From Haliotis asinina (taxonomy: Eukaryota; Mollusca; Gastropoda; Lepetellida; Haliotidae): a stretch of DNA of 64,000 nucleotides. Positions within the stretch are counted from its first letter, which is position 1, and the number at the start of each line of letters is the position of its first letter. The notes under the pieces were generated by a model. The model was not told the DNA's origin. It saw only the letters and a list, made by a program, of their open reading frames with translations, and made no database searches. Below are positions 32,568 to 44,034 of this stretch, piece after piece. The position numbers were made by a program, and so were the translations under genes. The stretch covers positions 37,144,753 through 37,208,752 of the forward strand of contig NC_090290.1 of NCBI RefSeq assembly GCF_037392515.1, in the 5' to 3' direction.

Positions 32568-32755
32568 AAACGAAACGCTTGTACGGAGAACTCTGTAAAA
32601 CAGAATGGCATTCCTCAATCCGTCATCCCCCATGTAGAGAAAAGTCCGCTTTGAGAAGATGGCTTGCTTAAACGTCTGACACAAGGTACTCTATTTTCTT
32701 TCCATGGAACAGTTTCTCGAAGGTTAGATCTACTAATATACTCACGATACTACAA
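32568..32755 (+). repeat. Left arm of a large inverted repeat
   Basis: ACATTCCTCAATCC-like, AGAAAAGTCCGCTTTGAGAAG, ACACAAGGT and TACTCACGATAC are found in reverse at 33870-34080, at roughly 75 percent identity by eye. Confidence 0.7.
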
Positions 32756-32759
32756 TTTC

Positions 32760-33868
32760 CAGACTTCTCAGAATATACAAATACATTATCAGGACAGATT
32801 CCATTGTTTGCTTCATGAAAAGATGAAAATAAAATACCACTAGAGGAAGTGGCGCCGTATGTGAGTTAAATAGTAGAAGCGTTGTCTATATCCACAATGA
32901 ATATATGCGCTTCCGAATTTATCATAATCATGTTTTTAATACACTGCTATATAGCCAAAAGGTTGGCGTATCCTGTCCTACCGGTTGCAACCGTCATAAA
33001 CACATGCACAGGGAACGAAGTCATTTACCTGAAAAGGAAACACCGTAACGTACAATACAAGCAAAAAGTAGAATACGGAATGCAATGAGATATCATACAG
33101 AAAACCTGATTACTGTACAATAAAATTCTGTTTGCTGTAGACGCGCTTGGCAATAAAAATCCAGGGTATGATAAGCCGCTACGTGGTAAAATAGCTCTGT
33201 ATCATAGCTGGTAAAGAATTATCAGTCTTCATGTACCTTTGTTGGCTGTTCGTGTGCAGAATACCGTGTTTCACTTGTGAATTACGGTCTTGAACACTGA
33301 TGATGAAGATGAGCAGGTTATCAGACCTACAGACATCAGTAGCTTTGGACTACAAAGAGGACAGATAGTTTATAAATATATAATAATGCGTTCAGTTATA
33401 AATACAGCGAGCTAACTTCCACCGAGAATATGAGATAACTTGATCAAGCAAAGAGAGTCCAAACGTGGAAGTTTGATAGGAACAGAGAAACAGATTTGAC
33501 CTGTTCAAGTGACCTGATTTGTTTCGATGAAATGCGTTCCATTTAATAGTGGATGCAAAAGATTTCAAATTTTAAGTCGAGGTGTCAGACCTCGATTGGC
33601 CCTCTGATCATAAGGACCGTGATGGAATGTATGGATCAGTTCATACAAATACCGTATGTTTGTTGTTTAACACCTCATCCAGAAATAGCAGAGTAGCATG
33701 TTGGCAAAGTTTAATCTAGTCTACACTGGGAAAAAAACCATGGATATATTATGAATCAGAGATGAATGTGTTGAATGAGATCACGTGTGTGGTTCCTGAT
33801 TCAAGGTAACAGTTAAAAGTCGGAAGCATATTTCTATGTGACCAGTTCTCATTGGACATCTCACAAAG
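32760..33868. other. Interior of the inverted repeat, no gene seen
   Basis: About 1.1 kb of AT-rich DNA without a transposase-like frame. Confidence 0.4.
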
Positions 33869-33869
33869 A

Positions 33870-34080
33870 CGGACGTAGTACTTTGTGTCGTGAGCACATA
33901 AATAGATCCAATCTTCTAAAAATTGTTACCGATAACTAAAATAATGCACCTTGTGTTGGAATATACTTTAAACAAGACAGCTTCTCAAAGCGGAGTTTTC
34001 TCTAAAGACGGTGGCTGGATTGAGGAATGTCATTGTATTTTACAGAATTCATTGTACAAACGCCTCGTTCTAAATAAACG
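33870..34080 (-). repeat. Right arm of a large inverted repeat
   Basis: Reverse partner of 32568-32755. It ends about 30 bp before a family A SINE. Confidence 0.7.
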
Positions 34081-34109
34081 AATAAAAAAACGAAGCAGAC
34101 CAATAACAG

Positions 34110-34386
34110 AATGAGTGAGTGAGTGAGTGAGTTTAGTATTACGCCGCACTCAGCAATATTCCAGCTACATGGTGGTGGTCTGTAAATAATCGAGTCTGGA
34201 CTAGGCAATCCAGTGATCAACAACATGAGCATCGATCTACGCAATTGGAACCGATGACATGTGTCAACCAAGTCAGCGAGTCTGACCACCCTATCCCGTT
34301 AGTCGCCTCTTACGACAAGCATAGTTGCCTTTCATGGCAAGCATGGGTTGCTGAAGGCCTATTCTACCCCGGGACCTTCATGGGTC
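34110..34386 (-). mobile_element. SINE family A, full length
   Basis: (GAGT)n tail at 34111, then GTTTAGTATTACGCCGCACT, through to CCCCGGGACCTTCATGGGT. One of the best-kept copies. Confidence 0.9.
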
Positions 34387-34389
34387 CCA

Positions 34390-34790
34390 ATGACAGAGAC
34401 AGAAACAAGCACAGAGGCATTGCACTCACGTTATATGGACAATCTGTCAGGAACAACATCGCCTAGACAGAGTAACTACCGCTCAACAGGTTGTCAGTGT
34501 CTGCCAACCGTAAGACGCCTACAGTTTGACCTGAGTTGCAACTGCACGTTATTTACCTGACAAAAGGTAGACACACGTCACTATGACGGCACCTTATTGT
34601 GATACTGACTGACGTGCGTCTGACTTTATTGTGGCGGAACATTTCAATCAAAATAATAAAGTATGCAATCATTTGAAATGCAAAAAGCATTGAGAATCTT
34701 TGCTGTCTCATTTTACTCAAAACATGAGCAGGTTGTGAAAATAAACATGATGTCAGCTTTTCGTCAGTCTTGTCACTTAAATATAACGGT
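34390..34790. other. Spacer between two SINEs, nothing recognised
   Basis: Short frames only. Confidence 0.35.
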
Positions 34791-34792
34791 TT

Positions 34793-34984
34793 TCAGCAAC
34801 CCATGCATGTCGTAAGAGTCGAATAATGGGATCGGGTGGTCAGGCTCTCTGAGTTGGTTGACACGTATGTGATCCCATAGATTGATGCTCATGCCGTTGA
34901 TCATAGGATTGTCTGGTCCAGACTCGATCATTCACAGACTGCTGAGACATAGCTGGAATGTTGTTGAGTAACGACATTAAGTAA
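34793..34984 (+). mobile_element. SINE family A, head truncated
   Basis: TTTCAGCAACCCATGCATGT to GAGTAACGACATTAAG; it ends in AAAC repeats in place of ACTC. Confidence 0.75.
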
Positions 34985-35690
34985 CAAACAAACAAACAAA
35001 CTACGAAAATAAACTATTACGTGGCTGAAGACAAAGATAGTCCTTGGTTCATAAGAGAATGGAGAGACCTGGAGATACACATGGCCTGAACAGGACTCAA
35101 CAGAATTTCCTTTGTGCACAACCTCAGAAGAAGCATTGATGTGAATGCACCTGGATAATGATCTCGTAAATGTTTGTGGCGGTGACATATTGTTAACCTA
35201 ACTGCTGTACAGCAAGCCCTTCATTATGATGGTTTGTTGCCACTTTCCGCATGGGCAGATAGTTGACGGATGACTAATTCGCTTGATTCCGCATTCATCT
35301 GATGACGGTTACTCTTAATCGGCAAGACCATCCGAGACTATCCTTTGTCTCAGACGCTCTGGTCTCCTTGTTGGTCAAAGACTTCAGGAATGTTGCCTTC
35401 TATCAAAACAGTCATTGTTTGCTAAGGCACCCTTCAGCTAGGTAGGTCTATGGTTCTGTTTAAAGATAGATGCCAGCTATTTTACTTCAGTATTAAGAAG
35501 CTTTGTCTGTGAGATTCCCCGGTGCTGTACATAAGCTTCCATCGTTCACTGACTAATATTTGTAAATTCGGACAAAATGCGTAACAACACCCCTGCCAAT
35601 TTCCTTAAAATCATACTTGCAAAGCCGTATCCGCTATGTACTCAAACCTACACGAAAAACTCAATGAGAGTTCTTTTTCCCAGCCCCATG
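34985..35690. other. Nothing recognised
   Basis: Intergenic; no supported feature. Confidence 0.35.
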
Positions 35691-35709
35691 AAGAGTCGGA
35701 TTATGGTTT

Positions 35710-36190
35710 TAAGAATCCCATGCATCTTCAGAAAGTTCAGTATTCCTATATCATAAGCATCCCATGCAATTTCAGCATTCATGCGACTACAGGATCCCAT
35801 GCATTTTCAGCAACTTCAGCATTCCATGCATCTTCAGCAACGTAGGCATCCAATGCATCGTCAGCATCCACGCAACTTCAGCATATATATTCAGAGAACC
35901 TTCAGCATTCCGTGCATGTTCAATATCTTCAGCAACTCTACATCTTAAGCATCACTACATCTCCAGCATCCCTACATTTTCAGCATCCATGCATCTTCAG
36001 CATCAATAAAGAAACGTCAGCATCCCATACAACTTCAGCTTCCTATGCACCTTCAGATACTTGAGTATCCCTAAATCTTCAGCTACTTCAACATCCATAC
36101 ATTTGCAGCATCTTCAGCATGTTGTGCATCTTCAGCATCCCATTTATCTCCCGCAATTTCAGGACCCTATGCATCTTCAGAATACTATGT
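35710..36190. repeat. Degenerate CTTCAGCATCCATGCAT repeat
   Basis: Variants of CATCTTCAGCATCC recur every 15-27 bp without fixed register. The frames at 35636-36009 are products of it. Confidence 0.8.
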
Positions 36191-36199
36191 ATCGTTATC

Positions 36200-36475
36200 A
36201 ATTTTAGCATCACATGTTTGTTGAAAGCCACAACTCACAGGAGATCTAAAAAGATTTACATAACTCCAGGCAACTGAGTTTACGGGGTTCTGTGTGGCAT
36301 CGTCCGTTATAGTCAAAATGTCTTTTATTGCCGATTAACCGATCAAATTTGATGCACTTGCTGAGATATATTTGACAGTGTGTATCGCCCTCTTGGTGTA
36401 AGTAGGTCACATGGGCTGCTGAAGTCCAATTCTGACAGGGATCTTAGTCGTCTCAAATTTGATTTTTTTCGTTTT
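36200..36475. other. Nothing recognised
   Basis: Intergenic spacer. Confidence 0.35.
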
Positions 36476-36479
36476 GTTG

Positions 36480-36645
36480 TTCAACGCCTACCAGGCAATC
36501 CAGTATGAACATCACTGTACACAGCTGGGATACAATTGCATGTCAACAAATTCAGCGTGCCTGACCACGCGATCCAGTAACTGACGCTTACGACAAGCAT
36601 GGAGTGCTGAAGACCAGTGTTATCTCGGATCTTCACGGACAAGTC
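36480..36645 (-). mobile_element. SINE family A, truncated and diverged
   Basis: TTCAACGCCTACCAGGCAAT to CGGATCTTCACGGA. Confidence 0.6.
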
Positions 36646-36649
36646 GCCC

Positions 36650-37245
36650 AAAGAGTACGCAAAAGTTTACATAAACGGCATGTGCCTGAAAACCAGCCGT
36701 TAATGAAGCTCTACAAATGGCACGCCCCGTGAGGAAAGATTTGCCCAGAACAGAACAGAACATAGAGGCCAAAGGGCAAGTGAATTCCTTCCGTTAGCTT
36801 CATAGCTGTGGGGATTTGACCCCGATCATACATTTCTGTGAGATCGATGTGGCCTAATCTAGACAACAACATACTTATCTAACATGTCCCAGCCTGGTTA
36901 TCAAGCACGTCAGAAGATTGCTAATAGAATTTAGACGTGATCACACTGACTTTCACTCGTGTCCGATAAGGATTGTTTAAATGTGTTTGTATTCCTGTCA
37001 TGCTACCAGAACATGTCCCTTAGCGCATCCCCGCTGGCGTACGCCACAAAACACAAGGTTATCAACTGGAGGTATATATTGCGGCCTCATCGCTATCCAT
37101 GTTTTAGTTTATGGTCAGCGTAATAGTGCAATGATATCAAGAGAGACGGCACGTGCCTGAAAACCAGTCGTTATGACTTGTATCTGTCACATTTTGTTGT
37201 GTAGATTTGTACGTGTTAGTTAGGTATTCAGGAAGTGACGTAAAC
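36650..37245. other. Nothing recognised
   Basis: A phrase CGTGCCTGAAAACCAG(C/T)CGTTA occurs at 36682 and 37151, hinting at an unidentified repeat. Confidence 0.35.
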
Positions 37246-37249
37246 AAAA

Positions 37250-37444
37250 CTTGCGCCGCACTCAGCAATATTCCTCCTATATGGCGGCGGTCTGTAAGTA
37301 ACCGAGTCTGGACCAGGCAATCCGGTGATCAACAGCATGAGCATCGATCTGCGCAATTGGGAACTGATGATATGTGTCAACCAAGTCAGCGAGCCTGACC
37401 ACCCGATCCGTTTAGTTGCCTCTTACGACAAGCATAGTCGCCAC
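37250..37444 (-). mobile_element. SINE family A, both ends short
   Basis: TTGCGCCGCACTCAGCAATA to CGACAAGCATAGTCGCC. Confidence 0.8.
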
Positions 37445-37449
37445 CTTTG

Positions 37450-38190
37450 TTTGGGGTCTCGGGGAATAAAAGAGATGTATTGAGTACACTGACGGATCCA
37501 AGGGTGATAGGCTGATCCGTGAAAATGATTTAAAACCCCATTAAAGATTTTTTTTAATTGGCGGTGGTATTGAAACATCACCACTTCTTACGGTCCGTGA
37601 TTTGAAATAATTACACAAATCACATACACTATTTAAACTCTCCGCTGCCTATTTCATATTATGTTTTGAAAAACCTAACTTGTCTATCAACTAAGGGTGC
37701 AGGCAATTACCTGGAACAGCCCTTGTGTTGGGCCTGTCCATGGATTTTCAATATACTGCGTCGCTTTACTACAGATCTCACTTGAATCTCATCTCTGGTG
37801 ATCCTCGGAAAAATACTTATTTTGAATATTGTACATGAAAGACACATTTTCGTCGAATTTACCTGGATAATGAACTGTGATTAACGAACCATAGTTGCGA
37901 GGACTAGTCATTGCATTATAATGTTCCGCAATATACAACATCAAGCCGAAGCCCAGGCCAGCAGCGTTTAAGCGCTCGCGTTTCGTTTATGGGTCAATAG
38001 GTCATTGTCATTGCCATGCCAAGGCCATGTATCAAATGAAGCGATAGTGAATATTATCAGGGTATTCTTCATAAGATTAAAAGACACTGAACAGTCTGTG
38101 TTAACACCAGCTTCAGATGAATCAAGAACAAACTCACTGATTCAAAAGAATATCCTCCGCGTTGTCACTGTCGAAGCCACAGTTGCTGCT
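37450..38190. other. Nothing recognised
   Basis: Intergenic; a frame at 38005-38310 runs into the microsatellite. Confidence 0.35.
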
Positions 38191-38191
38191 G

Positions 38192-38256
38192 TTGTCGTTG
38201 TTGTTGTTGTTGTTGTTGTTGTAGTGGTGGTGGTGGTGGTGGTAGTGGTGGTGGTT
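38192..38256. repeat. (GTT)n/(GGT)n microsatellite
   Basis: About 30 bases of GTT followed by GGT units, fused to the tail of a family A SINE. Confidence 0.95.
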
Positions 38257-38375
38257 TGTTGTTTAACACGGAACTCAGCAATATTCCAGCTATACGGCGG
38301 CAGCCTGTAAGTAATATCGAGTCTGTACCAGTCAATCCAGTGACCAACATTGAGAGCATCGATCTACACTGTTGG
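38252..38375 (-). mobile_element. SINE family A, truncated
   Basis: TTTAACACGGAACTCAGCAA to GCATCGATCTACACTG. Confidence 0.75.
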
Positions 38376-38504
38376 TTTCAGAGGATGGGTCCTGCCACCT
38401 GAAATGACAACTCCCAAAACTGGTACTGTTCTTAAAGTGTGGGACAAGGAGAAGACCATGATTCTGAGATCGGTATTACCATGACGACGATGAGGGGCTC
38501 CAGG

Positions 38505-38722
38505 GAGTGAGTTTAGTTTTACGCCGCACTCAGCAACATTCCAGCTATATGACGACGATCCGTAAATAATCGAGGCTGGAACAGACAATCCAGTGATCGA
38601 TCAACAGCATGAGCATCGATCCACGAAACTGGGATGCATGAGCCTGACCATCCGATCACGTTAGTCACCTCTCACGGCGAGGGTTGCTGAAGATCAATTC
38701 TAACCGGGATCTTCACGAGTAC
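38505..38722 (-). mobile_element. SINE family A, with internal loss
   Basis: AGTGAGTTTAGTTTTACGCC to GATCTTCACGAGT; the CCAAGTCAGC part is shortened. Confidence 0.8.
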
Positions 38723-38909
38723 TGATCCAGACTCCTTGCTTGCGAAAGCAGCAAGAGGAAGGACAAGACAAAACGTATTACCGAAGAACTGAATCTGGTG
38801 TATAGCCTGATTAATCGCTAGATGCCAGTGAAATACTTAGTGTTAAACAGTCGCTGTAATTCACTGCCACGAAGTATATAACTCTAGAACAACGTGTGAG
38901 GGATTGCCT

Positions 38910-39020
38910 TACGTTTTACGACGCCTTTGGCAATATTCCAATCATATTACGGTCTAGCACACCAGGAATGGTCTTCACAGATTGTACTCATGTTCGGAAT
39001 CGAACTTGGGTCTTCGGCGT
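38910..39020 (-). mobile_element. SINE family B, truncated
   Basis: CCTTACGTTTTACGACGCCT to AATCGAACTTGGGTCTTCGG. Confidence 0.7.
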
Positions 39021-39284
39021 ATATATATAGAACAGCCACACCTCACAAACCCCGGTACGCCTCATATCGATGAAATGAAATTTCATGAAATGACTGAAAT
39101 ACACGTCTATTGATTGTTGTTACACAAAATGAACGGCTCACCCTCTTGGTCATTTCACCAAATGGCTGATTTCTTAGTCATTCCTCGAAATGACTGATTT
39201 CACAATCTGACTGTAACAAAAATACGGTCTCAGTGTTAAGCTATTTCGTAGTCATGTATATGCTGTGTTTCTTTCTGTGAAAGT

Positions 39285-40270
39285 GTTATTAGTTGTGGAA
39301 ATGTGTTAAGTTTCGTGGCAGTGTTATTCATTCTTGGCAGTGATGTTCATTGTGGAAATGTGTTATGTTTCTTGGCAGTAGTTTTCATTGTGGAAACGTG
39401 TTATGTTTCGTGATAGTGTTGTTCATTGTGGAAATGTGTTGTGTTTCGTGGCAGTGTTTGCATTGTGGAAAGGTTCTTTGTTTCGTGGCAGTGTTACTCG
39501 TTTAGGAAAAGTGTTATGTTTCGTGGCAGTGTTTTGTATTGTGAAAAAGTGTTATGTATTGTGGCAGTGTTATTCATTCTTGGCAGTGATGTTCATTGTG
39601 GAAATGTGTTATGTTTCTTGGCAGTAGTTTTCATTGTGGAAATGTGTTATGTTTCGTGATAGTGTTGTTCATTGTGGAAATGTGTTGTGTTTCGTGGCAG
39701 TGTTTGCATTGTGGAAAGGTTCTTTGTTTCGTGACAGTGTTACTCGTTTAGGAAAAGTGTTATGTTTCGTGGCAGTGTTTTGTATTGTGAAAAAGTGTTA
39801 TGTATTGTGGCAGTGTTATTCATTCTTGGCAGTGATGTTCATTGTGGAAATGTGTTATGTTTCTTGGCAGTAGTTTTCATTGTGGAAATGTGTTATGTTT
39901 CGTGATAGTGTTGTTCATTGTGGAAATGTGTTGTGTTTCGTGGCAGTGTTTGCATTGTGGAAAGGTTCTTTGTTTCGTGGCAGTGTTACTCGTTTAGGAA
40001 AAGTGTTATGTTTCGTGGCAGTGTTTTGTATTGTGAAAAAGTATTATGTATTGTGGCAGTGTTATTCATTCTTGGCAGTGATGTTCATTGTGGAAATGTG
40101 TTATGTTTCTTGGCAGTAGTTTTCATTGTGGAAATGTGTTGTGTTTCGTGGCAGTGTTTGCATTGTGGAAAGGTTCTTTGTTTCGTGGCAGTGTTACTCG
40201 TTTAGGAAAAGTGTTATGTTTCGTGGCAGTGTTTTGTATTGTGCAAAAGTGTTACGTTTTGTGGCATTGT
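39285..40270. repeat. 246-bp higher-order minisatellite
   Basis: Units of about 40 bp (TGTGGAAATGTGTTATGTTT, CGTGGCAGTG...) are grouped six at a time into a 246-bp repeat seen from 39388, 39634 and 39880, with a shortened fourth block near 40126. Only a few bases differ between blocks, so the array grew by copying whole blocks. The Cys/Val/Phe-rich frames are not genes. Confidence 0.93.
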
Positions 40271-40485
40271 TATCCATTGTGGAACACTTACCCATTGCGT
40301 TATTCAATGTTAAAAAGCGTTTTGTTATGTGACAGAGCTATTCAATGTTGAAAAAGCGTTTTGTCATGTTACAGAGCTATTCAATGTTGAAAAGCGCTTT
40401 GTTATGTGACAGCTATTCAACGTTGAAAAGCGTTTTGTTATGTTACAAGGCTATTCAGTGTTGAACGGTGTTTTGTATGTGGCAG
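40271..40485. repeat. Related 40-bp repeats with a different consensus
   Basis: TATTCAATGTTGAAAAGCG, TTTTGTTATGT and GACAG are repeated about five times, joined directly to the 246-bp array. Confidence 0.85.
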
Positions 40486-40489
40486 TGTG

Positions 40490-41253
40490 GGACACTGTGG
40501 TATGTGTATTACATTGTTTCACACACAGTAGGATGCATCTGAAAGCTTCTTATTATGTTCAACACTGAAGTCGAGACTGGCAGGCGCGTAGCAAGCCAAC
40601 TGTTTCGTGTTAGCTCCAAAATGGATTTCATAATGAAATCTACGTCCCTGGCTGATAAGGAAATGTGCTGACCTTTTAAAGTATATTACAGTGAAATTAT
40701 TTTTTCTCAGAGGGAACTCAGTCCTTCTTCATTCATCTCACAATACAAGAAAAACAGCATTTTCTTGGTGTGAAGACCACTTGTCAGATTTGGCCTTGTT
40801 TGGAAGATAGACCACTGTTACAAAGAGGTGAAAGTGCACAAACTGTCTGTATTTGCTATAATCACCGGATGTACATTAAACAGTCATTAAGTTAGTCTGA
40901 TTTCTAATTGATTAACTTTCAAAACGTAACGTCTGAGACAACGTCTGTGTGTTCTTTCAGCTTTCCTCAAGAACATTTAGCTAACACGCCATGATATACT
41001 GTAACAAGGAGCCTGTTTGGCTGTCATAAAGCAGGTGTAGTGAATAAGAACCACTACACGTCTGAAAGGTTACAATCCCTATATTGCAGAATAATTGTCA
41101 AATTACTACAGCTGCCAAATCGACATGGGCGTTTTCTAGCAGCCGTAGCTCTTTATGCAAGGTCAAAGTGTTTACTGAATTCAGTACACTAGTTTGAACA
41201 AGCCAAACTGTGTTACTTAATGTGAGTAGTTGTCCTCGGGCTGTAAACTAAGC
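40490..41253. other. 5' flank of the coiled-coil/propeller gene
   Basis: No element recognised; the promoter and 5' UTR presumably lie here. Confidence 0.35.
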
Positions 41254-42702
41254 ATGAACATGTCCTGTACCAAGCTTGTTTGTATTGTCTGTTTGGTTCT
41301 GACGTCCATCCCAGGATGCAATGGGAAAGATACTGGGGGAGAAAGCTCATCTGTGTTCACCCGCCAGCTGAGACTTCTGGACAGCGAACTTCTTAGGATA
41401 AAAGGTACCGTTTCTGATATTGAAACTAAAATGCTTAACAATTTTGAAATGTCCGAACTCTCCATGAAGGAAGAACTAAAGGCTGACTTTGTTCCCCCCT
41501 TAATCAAAGACTTGGTAAGAGAAGCAATGTCCGAGGTGATTATGGAAGATTCCACAGTTAATGGACATGTTCTTAACGAATTTAGACAGCTGAAGGATCG
41601 CTTGAGCAGTTTAGATCGAAAGGTCGAATCTTTGGCACAACAACTGGCTGACAATCAACCTGACCTGGGACTGCAGAACCGGATTGAAGACAGACTTGTG
41701 ACAGCGGAATCTGACTTGGAGGAGCTCAAGCTGAAGGTGTTGCAGAACGAACAAAAGACGGTAGAACAGCATGCTAATTTCATGACACTGAATGATCGCT
41801 TAGACACCACACAAAATAAGCTGAACTTGTGCAGATGTAAGAAGGGTTCTTTGCGGCCTGGACATCCCCTATCAACAAAACCAACCCCAACGCCGGCTTT
41901 TCCAGACGAAGAAATGAAACGACGGCTTCTTATTTTCCCGTTCAACGCCGCGCCTCATCAAATATCCCTAGATTCCAACACTGTCCAACCGTATCCCTTC
42001 ATTGATGTTAAGAAGACGCTGAGTGTGGCCTTTGTATCACAGACCAATAAACTGTTAGTGTCTTCTAGAGATCCTGGCCTAATCCAAGCGTTCGATCTCG
42101 ACAGTTCAAGTGAGACATTTATACGGCGTGGCGTTGTTGCCTATGGAATGGCGGTGGATGGGCAGAGGCGGCTAGTGTTCATGTCCACATACAAGCCTTC
42201 AAAGTCTCTTTACCGAATGAACGTGGATGGTAGTGATTTGGAAATGATTGCAGAACTAAGAGGCGCCTTTCCTTACTCAGTCGCTATAGATCCAGTCAGG
42301 CAGATGGTATACGTTTCCATGAGTACAAATATCGTAAGTGTTCGCTATGATGGAATTGGTATGGTGAACATGTTAACGAATGTAATGATGGGAGCATCGA
42401 TCCAAGCATTGGCTATGGATGTAAGGAATAACGTCCTGTATTTCAACGAAGGTCGACGGTTGAAGAAACTGCGTCTCAACAAAGCAGCAAAAGGTGCCAA
42501 GGATGTCCTCCCGCTGGAATTCAGGGCTCGAAATTTTCAGTTCTACAACGGCAGTCTCTATATTAGCAGTTCCATTGGCGGGGAGGTCGAAGTCATCCAC
42601 TCGGTTGGTTCTGTCCGAAAACCAAATGACCACTCCACACACCGGAGACTGAAGATCATTGCAGATGCTGATTCCTTCATGTCTATTTGTTTAGTCCCTT
42701 GA
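41254..42702 (+). CDS. Secreted coiled-coil and YWTD/LDLR class B-like propeller protein, intronless
   Basis: A single open frame of 482 aa. The first in-frame ATG is at 41254; the frame is open back to 41230, but only from a TTG. Residues 1-24 form a signal peptide (MNMSCTKLVCIVCLVLTSIP). Residues about 30-190 are heptad-like and charged, consistent with a coiled coil. They end in a CRC motif (about 192-194) and a Pro/Thr linker. From about residue 221 there are repeats of the LDLR class B kind: QRRLVFMSTYKPSKSLYRMN, DGSDLEMIAEL, RQMVYVSMSTNIVSVRYDG, NNVLYFNEGRRLKKLRLN. None has a perfect YWTD, and EGF or LDLR-A modules are absent. One sequon lies near residue 431. Inferred: an extracellular oligomeric ligand-binding or matrix protein; the family is not recognised by name. 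The lack of introns, unlike both neighbours, fits a retrocopy or a single-exon lineage. Confidence 0.85.
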   Translation: MNMSCTKLVCIVCLVLTSIPGCNGKDTGGESSSVFTRQLRLLDSELLRIKGTVSDIETKMLNNFEMSELSMKEELKADFVPPLIKDLVREAMSEVIMEDSTVNGHVLNEFRQLKDRLSSLDRKVESLAQQLADNQPDLGLQNRIEDRLVTAESDLEELKLKVLQNEQKTVEQHANFMTLNDRLDTTQNKLNLCRCKKGSLRPGHPLSTKPTPTPAFPDEEMKRRLLIFPFNAAPHQISLDSNTVQPYPFIDVKKTLSVAFVSQTNKLLVSSRDPGLIQAFDLDSSSETFIRRGVVAYGMAVDGQRRLVFMSTYKPSKSLYRMNVDGSDLEMIAELRGAFPYSVAIDPVRQMVYVSMSTNIVSVRYDGIGMVNMLTNVMMGASIQALAMDVRNNVLYFNEGRRLKKLRLNKAAKGAKDVLPLEFRARNFQFYNGSLYISSSIGGEVEVIHSVGSVRKPNDHSTHRRLKIIADADSFMSICLVP

Positions 42703-43025
42703 AGATCATTGTGTGCAGTCTCCAGCTCCATCGGTACAGTCTCCATCTGTGAGTTTTAACGCCAGCATCATTCCGTTTGCATTACGGCGTGACATTCTTC
42801 TTTTGTTTTGGTTTGTATGCCATCGACCCGTGTACAATACTCGCTAAAATAATACAAGTTCGTAGAATAGGAGTAACTGTATAAAGTAATTCAACTAAAT
42901 GGCTTATGTTGTAACATTTTGATCAGGAATCTTTGATGTAATTATAACAATTTAGAAGGGCATGTCGACAATTACCAGTTATCTATCTCCATCTTTAATT
43001 ACATTGTAAGCATAACACTTAAACA

Positions 43026-43031
43026 AATAAA
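43026..43031 (+). terminator. Candidate poly(A) signal AATAAA
   Basis: AATAAA lies about 325 nt after the stop of the coiled-coil/propeller gene and is the first canonical signal downstream in this strand. Confidence 0.4.
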
Positions 43032-43034
43032 ACT

Positions 43035-43920
43035 AATCCCCATTCTTTCGTCTAGACTTGAGATTTGTCTAGACCTCAGTAATATCCACGTCATTAATTA
43101 TAACTGAATGTGTTATACTTCCATCTACGCATTTTCTGTTTATATTATTATTAATATTAGTAATTGAAACGTTAGACAACCATCTGCGTATATAAATAGT
43201 ACAACAAAGAGTCGAGACATTGTAGTCGAGTGTTCAGGTCGAGCTTGACATTATCTCTATTAAACACTATTGACATGTGAAACTCTTTCATGATCATTTC
43301 ATCAAAATGCCTTTGCAATATCTAGCCCACGATGACATTTAAAGTCAAATTTCAAAAATGAGTTCCTAGATTTAGTTAGGAGAAAATCGTATTCTTGAAA
43401 GGCCAGAAACTCATCACAGCGTCGCTGAAGTGTTCTAAGTTATGGGATTCTTTGCTTTAAAACTGCTTACTTCTGCCAAGAAATAGCATTGTTTTTAAAA
43501 AATATTATAGAGCCTGTGATTGCAGCATTTTCAGTTAGACACTTAAATACTTTTAACAAATGTTTTCTCTTTCTAGAAAACGTTATGGCATTATACTTTG
43601 TTTTTCAAACACTTTACGGAGCGTACAATTTCGGCATTTTCAGATCAACATTCAAATACGATTGTTTCGACAATGGACTTATTGCATCTGGGAGAATTAA
43701 CATTGTAAAATTGCAATTGTGATTTAATTCCCTAACACCATAAGACAATAACCTCACAGGAACCGTTTCAGTTTGAACATATGATTATGTATTTCTATAT
43801 GGCAAATGTGAAGCCCTGGGTAACACGGTCATCTGTCCATATTAGGTCCTTTTATAATTTTTTAACCCCCAAAACAGAATTCCTCTGACATTTACAACTT
43901 TCCGTCTTGACAATTAGCCA
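43035..43920. other. Nothing recognised
   Basis: AT-rich; the 77 aa frame at 43489-43722 has no family feature. Confidence 0.35.
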
Positions 43921-43922
43921 AA

Positions 43923-44034
43923 TATACTGAACAGCAAAAGAAACGCACGCAACTCTAGGGAGAGTCTACTTTACGCTTACTTTTATCAGATTTCATCTTT
44001 TCGAAGTTTTTGTTTCTTTTGCTGCACATGCATG
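43923..44034. mobile_element. Palindromic MITE (TACTGAACAGCAAAAGAA ends), copy 3
   Basis: Intact left end TATACTGAACAGCAAAAGAA; the right end (TTTCTTTTGCTGCACATG) is decayed. Internal CTTACTTTTATCAGATTTCA is shared with copy 1. Confidence 0.75.

Noticed and set aside
39388-40351. Tandem 79-95 aa frames rich in Cys, Val and Phe
   Set aside because: Direct products of a 246-bp repeat whose length is a multiple of three; no start context, signal peptide or splice sites.
41230-41253. Upstream start for the coiled-coil/propeller gene
   Set aside because: The codon is TTG; the first ATG in frame, at 41254, begins directly with a signal peptide.
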